The notes under the pieces were generated by a model. That model ran no database searches and was not told where the DNA came from. It saw nothing but the letters and a program-made list of their open reading frames with translations. From Streptomyces lacrimifluminis (GTDB lineage Bacteria > Actinomycetota > Actinomycetes > Streptomycetales > Streptomycetaceae), in NCBI RefSeq assembly GCF_014646095.1, contig NZ_BMMU01000015.1, forward strand, positions 62,001 through 126,000: DNA of 64,000 bases. Direction: 5' to 3'. Below, piece after piece: positions 18,001 through 26,700 of this stretch; position 1 is the first letter of the stretch; each line of letters opens with the position of its first letter. The translations under genes were made by a program, and so were the position numbers.

Positions 18001-20612
18001 AACAGCCGCTCCAGACCACCCTCACCACGCCGCAACGTCCCCGTGACCGCAACCTCCCCACCCACCGCCTCCGCCGTCTCCTGCACCGCCCCCGTCAACA
18101 CCGGATGAGGACTGATCTCGACAAACAACCGATGCCCCCCCTCCACAAGACCGGTGACGGTGTCTTCGAGACGAACGGTCGAACGGAGGTTGCGAAACCA
18201 GTACTCGGCGTCCAGACCAGCCGTGTCGAGACGTTCGCCAACGACCGTCGAATAGAACGGCACATGACCGGAAACGGGCGACAACCCGCCCAGCACGCCG
18301 TGGAGTTCCTCACGGACACCCTCCACCTGCACGGAATGCGACGCATAGTCCACATCAACCCGCCTGGCACCAACACCCCGGCCCGTCGCCTCCGCGATCA
18401 CCTCATCCAGATCCCGCGGCGCGCCGGCCACCACCACCGACGAAGGACCATTCACCGCAGCCACCTCGACCCGGCCGTCCAGCACCGCCGCCAGACCTCG
18501 CACCTCATCGACGGGAAGCTGAACCGAAACCATCCCGCCCCTGCCCGACAACGCGAGAATCGCCCGAGAACGCAGCGCCACCACCCGCGCACCATCCTCC
18601 AACGACAACCCACCCGCCACCACAGCCGCAGCGATCTCACCCTGCGAATGACCCACCACAGCCACCGGCACCACACCGAACGACCGCCACACCTCCGCCA
18701 GAGACACCATCACTGCCCACAACACCGGCTGAACCACATCCACCCGGCCCAACGCCACCTCATCGCCCAGCACATCCGTCAACGACCAGTCCACAAACCC
18801 CGCAAGCGCCCGCTCGCACTCCCCCATCCGCCCCGCGAACACCGGTGAAGAGCCCAGCAGCTCCACCGCCATCCCCACCCACTGCGACCCCTGCCCCGGA
18901 AACACGAACACAGGACCACCCTCACCCGCACGACCCCGCACCACACCCGCGTCCGGCCGACCCTCCGCCAACGCCGACACACCCCGCAACAACTCCTCAC
19001 GCCCACCCCCCACCACCACCGCCCGATACCCCAACACCGCCCGCGACGACGCCAAGGAATAGCCGATGTCGGTCAGCGAGACATCCGGGTGCTGGGTGAG
19101 ATGAGTGAGGAGCTTCGCCGCCTGGGCGGGCAGGGCTGTCGCGTCGCGTGCCGAGAGCACCCAGGGAGCCGGGCCCTCGTCCTCGCCTCCGGTCGGGGAG
19201 TCGTAGTCACCCTGCTCCAGAATGATGTGGGCGTTCGTTCCGCTGATCCCGAACGACGACACACCCGCACGCCGCGGACGCCCCGTCACCGGCCATGCCC
19301 GCTCCTCGGTCAACAGCTCCACCGCACCCGCGGTCCAGTCGACCTGCCGTGTCGGCTCGTCCACGTGCAGTGTCCGCGGCAGGACGCCGTGCCGTAGGGC
19401 CATGACCGTCTTGATCACACCGCCCACGCCCGCCGCGGCGACCGTATGGCCGATGTTGGACTTGATGGAGCCGACCCACAACGGCCGCCCCGGCGGCCTC
19501 CCTTGGCCATACGTCGCCAGCAGTGCCTGCGCCTCGATCGGGTCGCCCAGCCGGGTCCCCGTGCCGTGTGCCTCCACCGCGTCCACATCAGCGGCGGTCA
19601 GCCCCGCACTCGCCAGCGCCGCCCGGATCACCCGCTGTTGGGAGGGCCCGTTGGGGGCCGTCATACCGTTGGAAGCGCCGTCCTGGTTCACGGCGGAGGC
19701 GCGGACGACGGCCAGGACGGGATGTCCGTTGCGGCGCGCGTCCGAGAGCCGCTCCACCATCAGCACACCGACGCCCTCACCCCAGCCGGTGCCGTCGGCA
19801 GTGTCCGCGAACGCCTTGCACCGCCCGTCCGAGGCCAGTCCGCCCTGCCGGGCGAACTCGGGGAAGATGCCCGGCGTCGACATCACCGTCACACCTCCCG
19901 CCAGCGCGAGGTCGCACTCTCCGGCCCGCAGCGCCTGCACGGCGAGATGGAGGGTGACGAGAGAGGAGGAGCAGGCAGTGTCGACCGTCAGCGCCGGGCC
20001 CTCCAGACCGAGGGTGTACGCCACTCGGCCGGACATGACACTGCTGGTCATGCCGGTGAGCGACGGGCTCTCCTCGGAGTCGTGGCCCATGGCGAGGAGT
20101 CCGACGAAATCCTCCGATCCGCCGCCGAAGTAGACACCGGTGCGGCTGCCGCGCAACGACAACGGATCCACACCCGCCCGCTCCACCGCCTCCCACGACA
20201 CCTCAAGCAGTAGCCGCTGCTGCGGATCCATCGCCAACGCCTCACGCGGCGAAATACCGAAGAACTCCGCGTCGAACCCGGCGGCGTCACGGAGGAACCC
20301 GCCTTCCAGCGTGGCCGAGGAGGCGATGCCTCCGGCCTCCTCGTACAGTTCCTCGATGGGCCAGCCCCGGTCCTCGGGGAATCCGGAGATCGCGTCCGCC
20401 CCGTCGGCCACCATGCGCCACAGATCTTCGGGTGACTCGACCCCACCGGGAAAACGGCACGCCATGCCGGTGATGGCGATCGGCTCGCGAGCCCGCTCCT
20501 CCGTCTCCCGCAACCGCTCACGCAGATCGCGGGCGTCGGCGACGGCGCGCCTGAGGTAGTCGCGGAGTTTGCTCTCCATGGCCGAACCGGACGTGGCGGA
20601 TGAGCTCGACAT
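11991..20612 (-). CDS. Type I PKS, two modules: KS-AT(mm)-KR-ACP and partial KS-AT(mm)-KR-ACP
   Basis: 2873 residues from ATG 20612, chosen over an upstream in-frame start at 20675 because GAGGAAG lies at the right spacing. An N-terminal docking coil comes first (residues 12-42). KS1 is complete (about 45-465, Cys214). AT1 has GHSQGE near 655 and YASH near 756, a methylmalonyl-CoA signature. KR1 has GGTGGVG near 1111 and lacks LDD but has Trp in AAVWGS, so A-type. ACP1 has LGFDSL near 1428. KS2 starts only at SLRGSRTGV near 1472, lacking the usual first 150 residues, but keeps Cys near 1535. AT2 is again GHSQGE/YASH. KR2 has GGTGGIA, with the last glycine of the NADPH motif changed to alanine. 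ACP2 is near 2787. After ACP2 a normal KS linker (HLTVDDDPLA) runs into a frameshift and 19 unrelated residues. No C-terminal docking domain is present. Confidence 0.87.
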   Translation of the reverse strand: MSSSSATSGSAMESKLRDYLRRAVADARDLRERLRETEERAREPIAITGMACRFPGGVESPEDLWRMVADGADAISGFPEDRGWPIEELYEEAGGIASSATLEGGFLRDAAGFDAEFFGISPREALAMDPQQRLLLEVSWEAVERAGVDPLSLRGSRTGVYFGGGSEDFVGLLAMGHDSEESPSLTGMTSSVMSGRVAYTLGLEGPALTVDTACSSSLVTLHLAVQALRAGECDLALAGGVTVMSTPGIFPEFARQGGLASDGRCKAFADTADGTGWGEGVGVLMVERLSDARRNGHPVLAVVRASAVNQDGASNGMTAPNGPSQQRVIRAALASAGLTAADVDAVEAHGTGTRLGDPIEAQALLATYGQGRPPGRPLWVGSIKSNIGHTVAAAGVGGVIKTVMALRHGVLPRTLHVDEPTRQVDWTAGAVELLTEERAWPVTGRPRRAGVSSFGISGTNAHIILEQGDYDSPTGGEDEGPAPWVLSARDATALPAQAAKLLTHLTQHPDVSLTDIGYSLASSRAVLGYRAVVVGGGREELLRGVSALAEGRPDAGVVRGRAGEGGPVFVFPGQGSQWVGMAVELLGSSPVFAGRMGECERALAGFVDWSLTDVLGDEVALGRVDVVQPVLWAVMVSLAEVWRSFGVVPVAVVGHSQGEIAAAVVAGGLSLEDGARVVALRSRAILALSGRGGMVSVQLPVDEVRGLAAVLDGRVEVAAVNGPSSVVVAGAPRDLDEVIAEATGRGVGARRVDVDYASHSVQVEGVREELHGVLGGLSPVSGHVPFYSTVVGERLDTAGLDAEYWFRNLRSTVRLEDTVTGLVEGGHRLFVEISPHPVLTGAVQETAEAVGGEVAVTGTLRRGEGGLERLLLSLGEAYVHGARVDWVEWFAGSGARRVDLPTYAFQHQRYWPEFTVAAGTAGRASDSWRYRVVWRRSALADNQPLSGRWLLISTPDKVAVALRNAGAETEVAAGAVPGDYAGVIAAPASLDEAVALLKDLHEADVKAPLWWLTRGAAAVTPDDAVRAEAAQLWALGQVVGLEEPNWWGGLVDLPAEWSHGTGELLATVLGAAAGGEDQVAVRESGVFVRRLVRAVPTGREPVRAWQPRGTVLVTGGTGGVGAHVARWLAAEGAQHLVLAGRRGATAPGAAELGRELEALGARVTLAACDVADRDALAAVLADIPEETPLTAVVHAAGLATFSDVLSIEPEELTGGTTGKVDGARHLDELTSGLDLDAFVLFSSGAAVWGSAGNGTYAAANAYLDALAHQRRARGLPATSLAWGGWAGGGMLEGSDAVAGRLERMGVRQMQPELAIEVMRDAVGHDETTLAVTDMDWQRFAPVYALARRRPLIEEIPEVAGALRDGSQDRAVDGAEADATVTRLRDSLGRLTDVERQDALVDLVREHAAAVLGHATPDTLTPDRPFKDLGFDSLTATELRNRLNAATGLRLPATLVFDHPTPTALAGLLRGELLTLSLRGSRTGVFIGGLPTGYGAMLLDSAEDQGYALTGGTGSVMSGRISYALGLQGPAVTVDTACSSSLVSLHLAAQSLRQGDCSLALAGGAGILATPAGFVVFARQRGLAVDGRCKAFSDAADGIGWGEGAAVVLLERLSDARRHGRRVLAVVRGSAVNQDGASNGLSAPSGRAQQRVIRQALVSGGLSASDVDVVEAHGTGTRLGDPIEAQALLGVFGGGRERPLFVGSLKSNIGHTQAVSGVAGVVKTVMALRAGVLARTLHVGEVSSEVDWSSGAVEVLREERVWPVTGRPRRAGVSSFGISGTNAHVILEEAAEPEETAEVEEAGEPEAEPRDEGGRPISGPVPWTVSAATEAGLRAQASRLLDHLNEHPDLTTIDVGHSLVTTRAALEHRAVLIADDRDGFLNRLRALAEDTETPGLVTGTGTKAKTVFVFPGQGAQWVGMAVELLGSSPVFAARMGECEQALSEFVDWSLTDVLSDEAELGRVDVIQPVLWAVMVSLAEVWRANGVEPAAVVGHSQGEIAAAVVAGALSLEDGARVVALRSQAILALSGQGGMVSVQLPADNVREELARWDGRIDLAAVNGPASVVVAGETGALDELLAWAKEQGVRARRIAVDYASHSFQVDGLRAELAQLLADVTPVSSQVAFYSAVTGERVDTETLDGEYWFRNLRQPVEFERVTRLLLEQGHDVFVEASPHPVLTAAVQETAESAGRDVAVTGTLRRGEGGSERLLLSLGEAYVRGAGVLWQEWFAGSGARPVDLPTYAFQHRRFWMEMPDGPGARAAAGRAIDDWRYRVVWRRISTSTRAAEGAPLSGRWLLVVPQGSAGGEVAEALRAAGADLDVSTHATLGTDIAGHAAPYAGVVSLLETAGDALALTRALRAADVNAPLWWLTRGAAAVATSDAVRSEATRLWGLGQVLGLEHPDWWGGLLDLPRDWSESVATLLPALLSGAAAGEDQLAIRGPAAYARRLVRAPLADRGPVRPWKPRGTVLITGGTGGIAAHLARWLAAEGAEHLLLLSRRGDTAPGADELAQELRALGAEVTFAACDVADRDALATVLADDIPQAWPLSAVIHAASSTSYGPALAVEPQDLTDGMAAKAEGARHLDELTSGLDLDAFVLFSSGAAVWGSAGNATYAAANAYLDGLAYERRARGLTATSLAWGGWAGGGMLEGFGALAGQLDRMGVRQMRPESAIEVMREAVEHAETALTVSDMDWARFAPVYALARRRPLIEEIPEAARALRGESGADRASADDDTAAGRLRDRLAGLAEPERRAALLDLVRTRAAAVLGHSGVADIAAGRPFKDLGFDSLTATELRNRLNAATGLRLPATLVFDHPTPNALVGLLHQELLGGAEAASPALPPAHLTVDDDPLAVADQLVRQRHVRSGVVCAGS
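12036..12090 (-). other. Deletion/frameshift junction between ACP2 and the third ketosynthase
   Basis: In the upstream frame the sequence reads DDDPLA, the normal beginning of a KS. In the other frame it reads SPSLTSSSGSVMSG, which matches KS1 from about residue 182. Both readings share a short stretch (TCGCCGTCG on the minus strand). About 138 codons of KS appear to be missing, with a net frameshift. Confidence 0.75.
16185..16210 (-). other. In-frame deletion junction between ACP1 and the second ketosynthase
   Basis: ACP1 ends ALAGLLRGELL and the next residues are already SLRGSRTGV of a ketosynthase. KS1 carries the same SLRGSRTGV segment at 20134-20160 with almost identical DNA, preceded there by a complete N-terminal half. 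The linker and about 150 KS residues are missing, but the frame is kept. Confidence 0.75.
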
Positions 20613-20738
20613 GCGTGCGTCACTTCCTCGGGGGGTCGTACCGGCTCTCCGGCCGGCTCGGCAGGGCCGGGACACGAGAGCCGGTCAGGAAGGCCGGGGT
20701 GGAAAGAAAAGAGAAGAAAAGACAGGGATCTGGAGGGA

Positions 20739-23700
20739 TCAGGAGGGGCGGAATCCGTCGTCGACCATGGCGAAGAGGTCGTCGTCACTGGCCCGCGCGA
20801 GATCGTCGACGGCACCCTCGTACTGCGGCGTGCGCCAGGCGTCCAGCAGCGACCGCAGCCGGTCGTCGAGGTGGCGGCGGTCGGGATCGTCCGCCGGGAC
20901 GTCGGCGAGCGAGCGGGCCAGTCCGTCGACGATGGCCAGCGCCTCCTGGGCCGGCGATGCCTCGGGCGGGGCGAGCTCCGCGCGCAGCAGCGCCGCCACC
21001 GCCTGGGGTGTGGGGTGGTCGAAGACGAGGGTGGCGGGCAGCCGCAGACCGGTGACGGCGCCGAGGGCATTGCGCAGTTCCACGGCGGTGAGGGAGTCGA
21101 AGCCCAGTTCGCGGAAGGTGCGTTGGGCGCCGAGGGAGTCCGGTGAGCCATGCCCGAGGACGGTCGCGGTGTGGCTGTGCACAAGGTCCAGCAGCAGGCG
21201 GTCGCGCTCCGTGCCGGTGAGGGCGGCCAGCCGTTCGGCGAGTCCGGGGGCGCCGGCGGTGCCCGGGGTGGCCGGAGCGGCGCGCCGCAGGACGGGCGCC
21301 TGCACCAAGCCCCGGAAGACGGGCGGCAGGGTGCCCGCCTCGGCCTGTTCGCGCAGTACACCGGTGTCCAGGGCGATGGGTGCCACGGCGTGGGTGTCCG
21401 CACCGATGGCGCTGTCGAACAGGGCGAGTCCCTGTTCCGGGCTCAGGGCGAGCAGTCCGGAGCGGGCCATCCGGCGCTGGTCGGTGTCACTGAGTCCGGC
21501 CGTCATGCCGGCGGACTGCTCCCACGCTCCCCAGAGCAGTGAGGTGCCCGCCAGTCCGGACGCCCTGCGGTGGGCGGCGAGTGCGTCCAAGTAGGTGTTG
21601 GCGGCGGCGTAGTTGGCCTGGCCGGGGTTTCCGGTGAAGCCGGAGGCGGAGGAGAAGAGGACGAACAGGGCCGGGTCGTGGCCGAGTTCGCGGGTGAGCG
21701 CGTCCAGGTGGGCGGCGCTGTCGGTCTTGGGCCGCAGCACGCGGTGCAGTTGCTCGTCGGTGAGGCGTGCGGCCAGCCCGTCGTCGAGGACTCCCGCAGC
21801 GTGCACGATCACGGTCGGCGGCCGGTCGAGCCCGTCGAGTACGGCGCGCAGGGCAGCACGGTCCGCGGTGTCGCAGGCGATGGTGTCGACGCCGTGGGCA
21901 CCCAACGTCCTCAGTTCGGCGGCGAGTTCGGCGGCCCCCGGTGCCGCGGGACCGCGTCGGCCGAGGAGCAGCAGGTGCCGGGCCCCGTACCGGGTGACGA
22001 GGTGCCGGGCGACGAGTCCGCCGAGGTTGCCGCCGGCGCCGGTGACGACGAAGGTGGCTTCGGGGTCGGGGCGCCGGGGGACGGTGAGAACCGCCTTGCC
22101 GATGAGTTTGGCCTGGCTGAGCGTACGGAAGGCGTCGCGGGCCCTTCGTACGTCCCATACGGCGGGCGGCGGCGGAGTCAGGGCCCCCCGGTCGAAGAGG
22201 TCGAGCAGCGCGGTGAGCATGTCGCGCATCCGGTCGGGCGAGGCCTCCTGGAGGTCGTACGCCTGGTAGGCGACGCCGGGGCGGTCGGCGGCGACGGCGG
22301 CCGGGTCGCGGATGTCGGTCTTGCCCATCTCCAGGAACTGCCCGCCACGGGGCAGCAGTCGCAGGCCCGCGTCGACGAACTCCCCTGCCAGACAGTCGAG
22401 TACGACGTCCATTCCCTGTCCGCCGGTGGTCCCGAGGAAGTGGTCCGCGAAGTCGAGGGTGCGGGAGTCTGCGGTGTGAGCGTCGTCGAGGCCTGCGTCG
22501 CGCAGCACGTGCCGTTTGGCGGTACTGGCGGTGGCGTACACCTCGGCGCCGAGGTGCTGGGCGAGTTGGACGGCGGCGGTGCCGACTCCGCCCGCGCCCG
22601 CGTGGATGAGCACCTTCTGTCCGGGACGCACTGCGGCGAGGTCCACCAGGCCGTAGTAGGCGGTGAGATAGGCGAGGGGAACGGCGGCGGCCTGCTCGAA
22701 GCTCCAGCCTTCTGGTATCGGCGCCAGCCAGCGGTGGTCGGTGTCGGCGACCGGACCGAACGCGGCGGGCGCGAGCCCGAACACCCGGTCCCCTGCCCGC
22801 AGACCGGGCACGTCCGGCCCCACAGCACTCACCACACCGGCGAGTTCGCCGCCGAGGCCGCGCAGCCCGGGCACCAGGCCGAGGGCGACGACGACGTCGC
22901 GGAAGTTCACTCCGGCGGCGCGCACGTCGACCCGTACCTGGCCCGCGCCGAGCGGTTCGGTGAGGCTGTCGGGTGCCGGTACGAGCGCCAGGTCGTCGAT
23001 GGTTCCGCTCTCCCCGACCCGGTCCAGCACCCATGGGGCGGGCCCCGGCGGCGGAAGCAGCGAGGGGTGGCCGGCCAGGGGTGTCAGGCGCGGCGCGTGG
23101 GCGGTCCCGGCGCGCAGTGCGAGCCGGGGTTCGGGGCCCGCCACTGCCGCCGGGAGGGCGGTGCCGGACCGGTCGTCGCCGTCCCAGTCCAGCACGGTGA
23201 CGCGGTCGGGGTTCTCGTGTGCGGCGGAGCCGAGGAGCCCCCACACGGCGGCGGCGACCGGGTCCGGCAGCGGATCCTCGCCGGTGACCCGGACCGCTCC
23301 GCGCAACAGGACGACCAGCCGGACGGCGGCGAAGGTGTCGTCGGTGAGCCAGCGGCGTACGGTACCGAGCGCCCGTTCGGTGGCGGCGTGCACCTCGGCG
23401 ACGGCGGCGGGGTCACCGGGTCCGGCCCCCCGCGGCAGGGCGGCGTCCAGGTGTACGACGACGAAGTCGGTGTCCGTGGCGTCGACTTCGGCCGGATCCG
23501 GTCGGCGTGAGGCCCCGGGGAGGGTGGGCAGCGACTTGGGGTCTCCCGCCAGGACCCAGCGCTCCGGAGTGTCGGCGGGCTCGGCCGACAGGGGGACGGT
23601 CTCCCAGCCGGGCAGGTGGAGCCCGTCGGCCGGCCCTGTGTCCGCGCCGGTGGCGGGGAGCACGGCGGGGGCGGCGCGGACGGTCAGTGAGCGGATGGTG

Positions 23701-26700
23701 GCCACCGGCGTGCCGGTGGGGTCGGCGAGGGTGAGGGTGAGGCTGTCGGGTCCGGTGGGTGTGAGCCGCACGCGGAGTGCGGTGGCGCCGGTGGCCCGGA
23801 GAGTCACCCCGTCCCAGACGAAGGGCAGTCGGCCCTCGCCGGGCGCAGCCGAGAAGGGGCCGCCTGCGAAGACTGCGGCGTGGAGGGCCGCGTCGGCGAG
23901 CGCCGGGTGCAGGGCGAAGGCGGCGGCGTCGGAGGCGATCGCCTCCGGGAGGGCGACCTCGGCGTACACCTCGTCGCCGTGCCGCCACGCCCGGCGGACG
24001 CCTTGGAAGGCGGGGCCGTAGGAGAACCCCGCGGTCGCGAACTCGTCGTAGAGGGAGCCCGTTTCGAGCGGTGTGGCGTCCGTCGGCGGCCATGGGCCCG
24101 GCTCCGGGCGGTCCGCTGCCGGTTCGCCGCCGAGGACTCCGTCGGCGTGTGCGGTCCACTCGTCGTCGGCGTCGGCGGTCTCCGGCTGGGAGGCGACGGC
24201 GACGGTCCGCCGGCCGTCCGCGTCGGCCTCACCGACGACGACCTGGATCCGTACGCCGCCCGTGGCGGGCAGGATCAGCGGGGCTCGCAGGACGAGTTCG
24301 CCGATCGTCAGCGTGGTGCGGTCCGCGGTACGGAGCCGGGCGGCGGCATGCAGGGCGAGTTCCACGAAGGCTGTGCCCGGGACGAGGACGGTGCCGCCCA
24401 CCGCGTGGTCGGCCAGCCAGGGATGGGTGTCGACGCCGAGGCGCCCGGTCAGCAGCAGTGTCCCGGTGCCGGCCACCGTGAGGGCGGTCGCCAGCAGCGG
24501 GTGCCCGGCGACGGGCAGTCCGGCCGTCCCCGTGGCCGCCGTGCCCGGCTTGGGACGCAGCCAGTAGCGCCGCCGCTGGAAGGCGTACGTCGGCAGCGGC
24601 ACCGGCCGGGTGCCCCGGTCGGCGTAGAAGGCCTCCCAGTCCACCCGGACGCCATGGGCGTGCAGGCGGCCGAGGGCGGTGATCAGCGCCCTCGGTTCTG
24701 GCTGGTCACGGCGTTGTGCGGCCACGCGGAGCGGATCGGCGGGGGTCGCCGCACCGTCCGGGCCGCCGGTCGAACCGCTGTCCGCCATCGCGGTCAGGGC
24801 AGCGTCCGGTCCCAGTTCGAGCAGGACGGTGGCACCCGCCTCGCACAGGGTGGCGGTCACGTCGTGGAAGCGGACGGTGTCGCGGACCTGGCGGGCCCAG
24901 TAGTCGGGTGAGGCCCACTGGTCGTCGGGCTGGACGGCGCCGGTCACGCTGGAGACGACCGGAATGGCCGGCGGGTGGAACTCCAGTTTCCGTACGACGT
25001 CTCGGAACTCGTCCAGCATGGGGTCCATCAGTGGCGAGTGGAAGGCGTGCGAGACCCGCAGGTGGCGGGTGCGGCGGCCGAGACCGGCGAAGTGCGCCGC
25101 GACCGAGGCGACCGCTGCGGCGGTGCCCGAGGCGACGACGGACCTCTCCGCGTTGACGGCGGCCAGGGCGATGGCGTCCTCCTGCCCCGCGAGCAGCGGG
25201 GTCACCTCCGCCTCGGCGGCCTCCAGGGCGACCATCGCACCGCCGGCCGGCAGTTCCTGCATGAGCCGGCCTCGGGCGGCCACCAGCGCACAGGCGTCCG
25301 GCAGTGTCAGCATGCCGGAGACATGGGCGGCGGCGAGTTCGCCGATCGAGTGGCCGGCGAGGTGGCGGGGCCGCACTCCCCAGCTCTCGACCAGGCGGAA
25401 CAGCGCGACCTCCACCGCGAAGGTCGCCGCCTGGGTGTAGCGGGTCTCGTCCAGCAGCTCGGCGGTGGCGGTGCCGGGTGCGGCGGACAGCAGATCGTGC
25501 AGCGGCTGGTCGAGGTGGCCGTCGAGTTCCGCGCACACGGAGTCCAGGGCTCGCGCGTAGACGGGAAACGCCGCGTACAACTCCATCCCCATGCCTGGGC
25601 GTTGTGCCCCCTGGCCGGTGAACAGGAAGGCGCAGGCCTGGTCCCCCGCCGGGCCGGTCAACAGTCCCGGCGCGGGCTCGGCCGAGGCCAGTGCCTTGAG
25701 AGCACGGGCCAGTTCGTCGTGGTCGGCGGCGACGACCACCGCCCGCTGTTCGAGGGCGGCACGGGTGGTGGCGGTGGCGTGGCCGAGGTCGGGCAGGCGG
25801 GGGGCGTCGGGCCCGGTGACGTGCTCGTGCAGTCGGGCCGCCTGCGCGCGCAACGCCTCGTCGTCGCGGGCGGAGAGGAGAACCGGCACGGTCGGCAGGG
25901 GTACGAACTCCGCGGCCCGCGCGTCCTCGGTGCGCTGCCCCTCGCCCGGAGCGGGCTCGGCAGCCTGCTCGAACTCCCCTTCCACCGAGGCCTGTTCGAG
26001 GATCACGTGGGCGTTGGTGCCACTCACGCCGAACGACGAGACGGCGGCCCGGCGGGGCCTGCCGAGGTCGGGCCAGTCGCGGGGCTCGGCGAGGAGTCGG
26101 ACCGCTCCCGCACCCCAGTCCACCTCTGGTGTCGCTTCGTCGACATGGAGGGTGCGGGGCAGCCGCCCGTGCCGTATCGCCATGACCATCTTGATGACCC
26201 CGGCGGCGCCCGCGGCGGCCTGGGTGTGGGCCAGGTTGGACTTGACCGAGCCCAGCCACAGCGGCAGGCCTTCGGTCCGCTCCTTGCCGTAGGTGGCCAG
26301 CAGGGCCTGCGCCTCGACGGGATCGCCGAGCCTGGTCCCGGTGCCGTGTGCCTCGACCGCGTCCACATCGGCCGCGGTCAGCCGGGCGTTGGCAAGCGCC
26401 CGTCGGATGACCCGTTGCTGGGAGGGGCCGTTGGGCGCGGTCAGGCCGTTGCTGGCACCGTCCTGGTTCACGGCGGTACCCCGGATCACGGCGAGCACCT
26501 GATGTCCGTGGCGCCGGGCGTCGGAGAGCCTCTCCACGACCAGCAGGGCCGCGCCCTCGCCCCAGCCGGTGCCGTCGGCGGCGCCCGCGAAGGACTTGCA
26601 CCGGCCGTCGGCCGCCAGTCCGCCCTGCCGGGAGTTCTCGACGAACGTGGACGGGGTGGCCATGACCGTGACCCCGCCGGCCAGCGCCAGATCGCACTCG

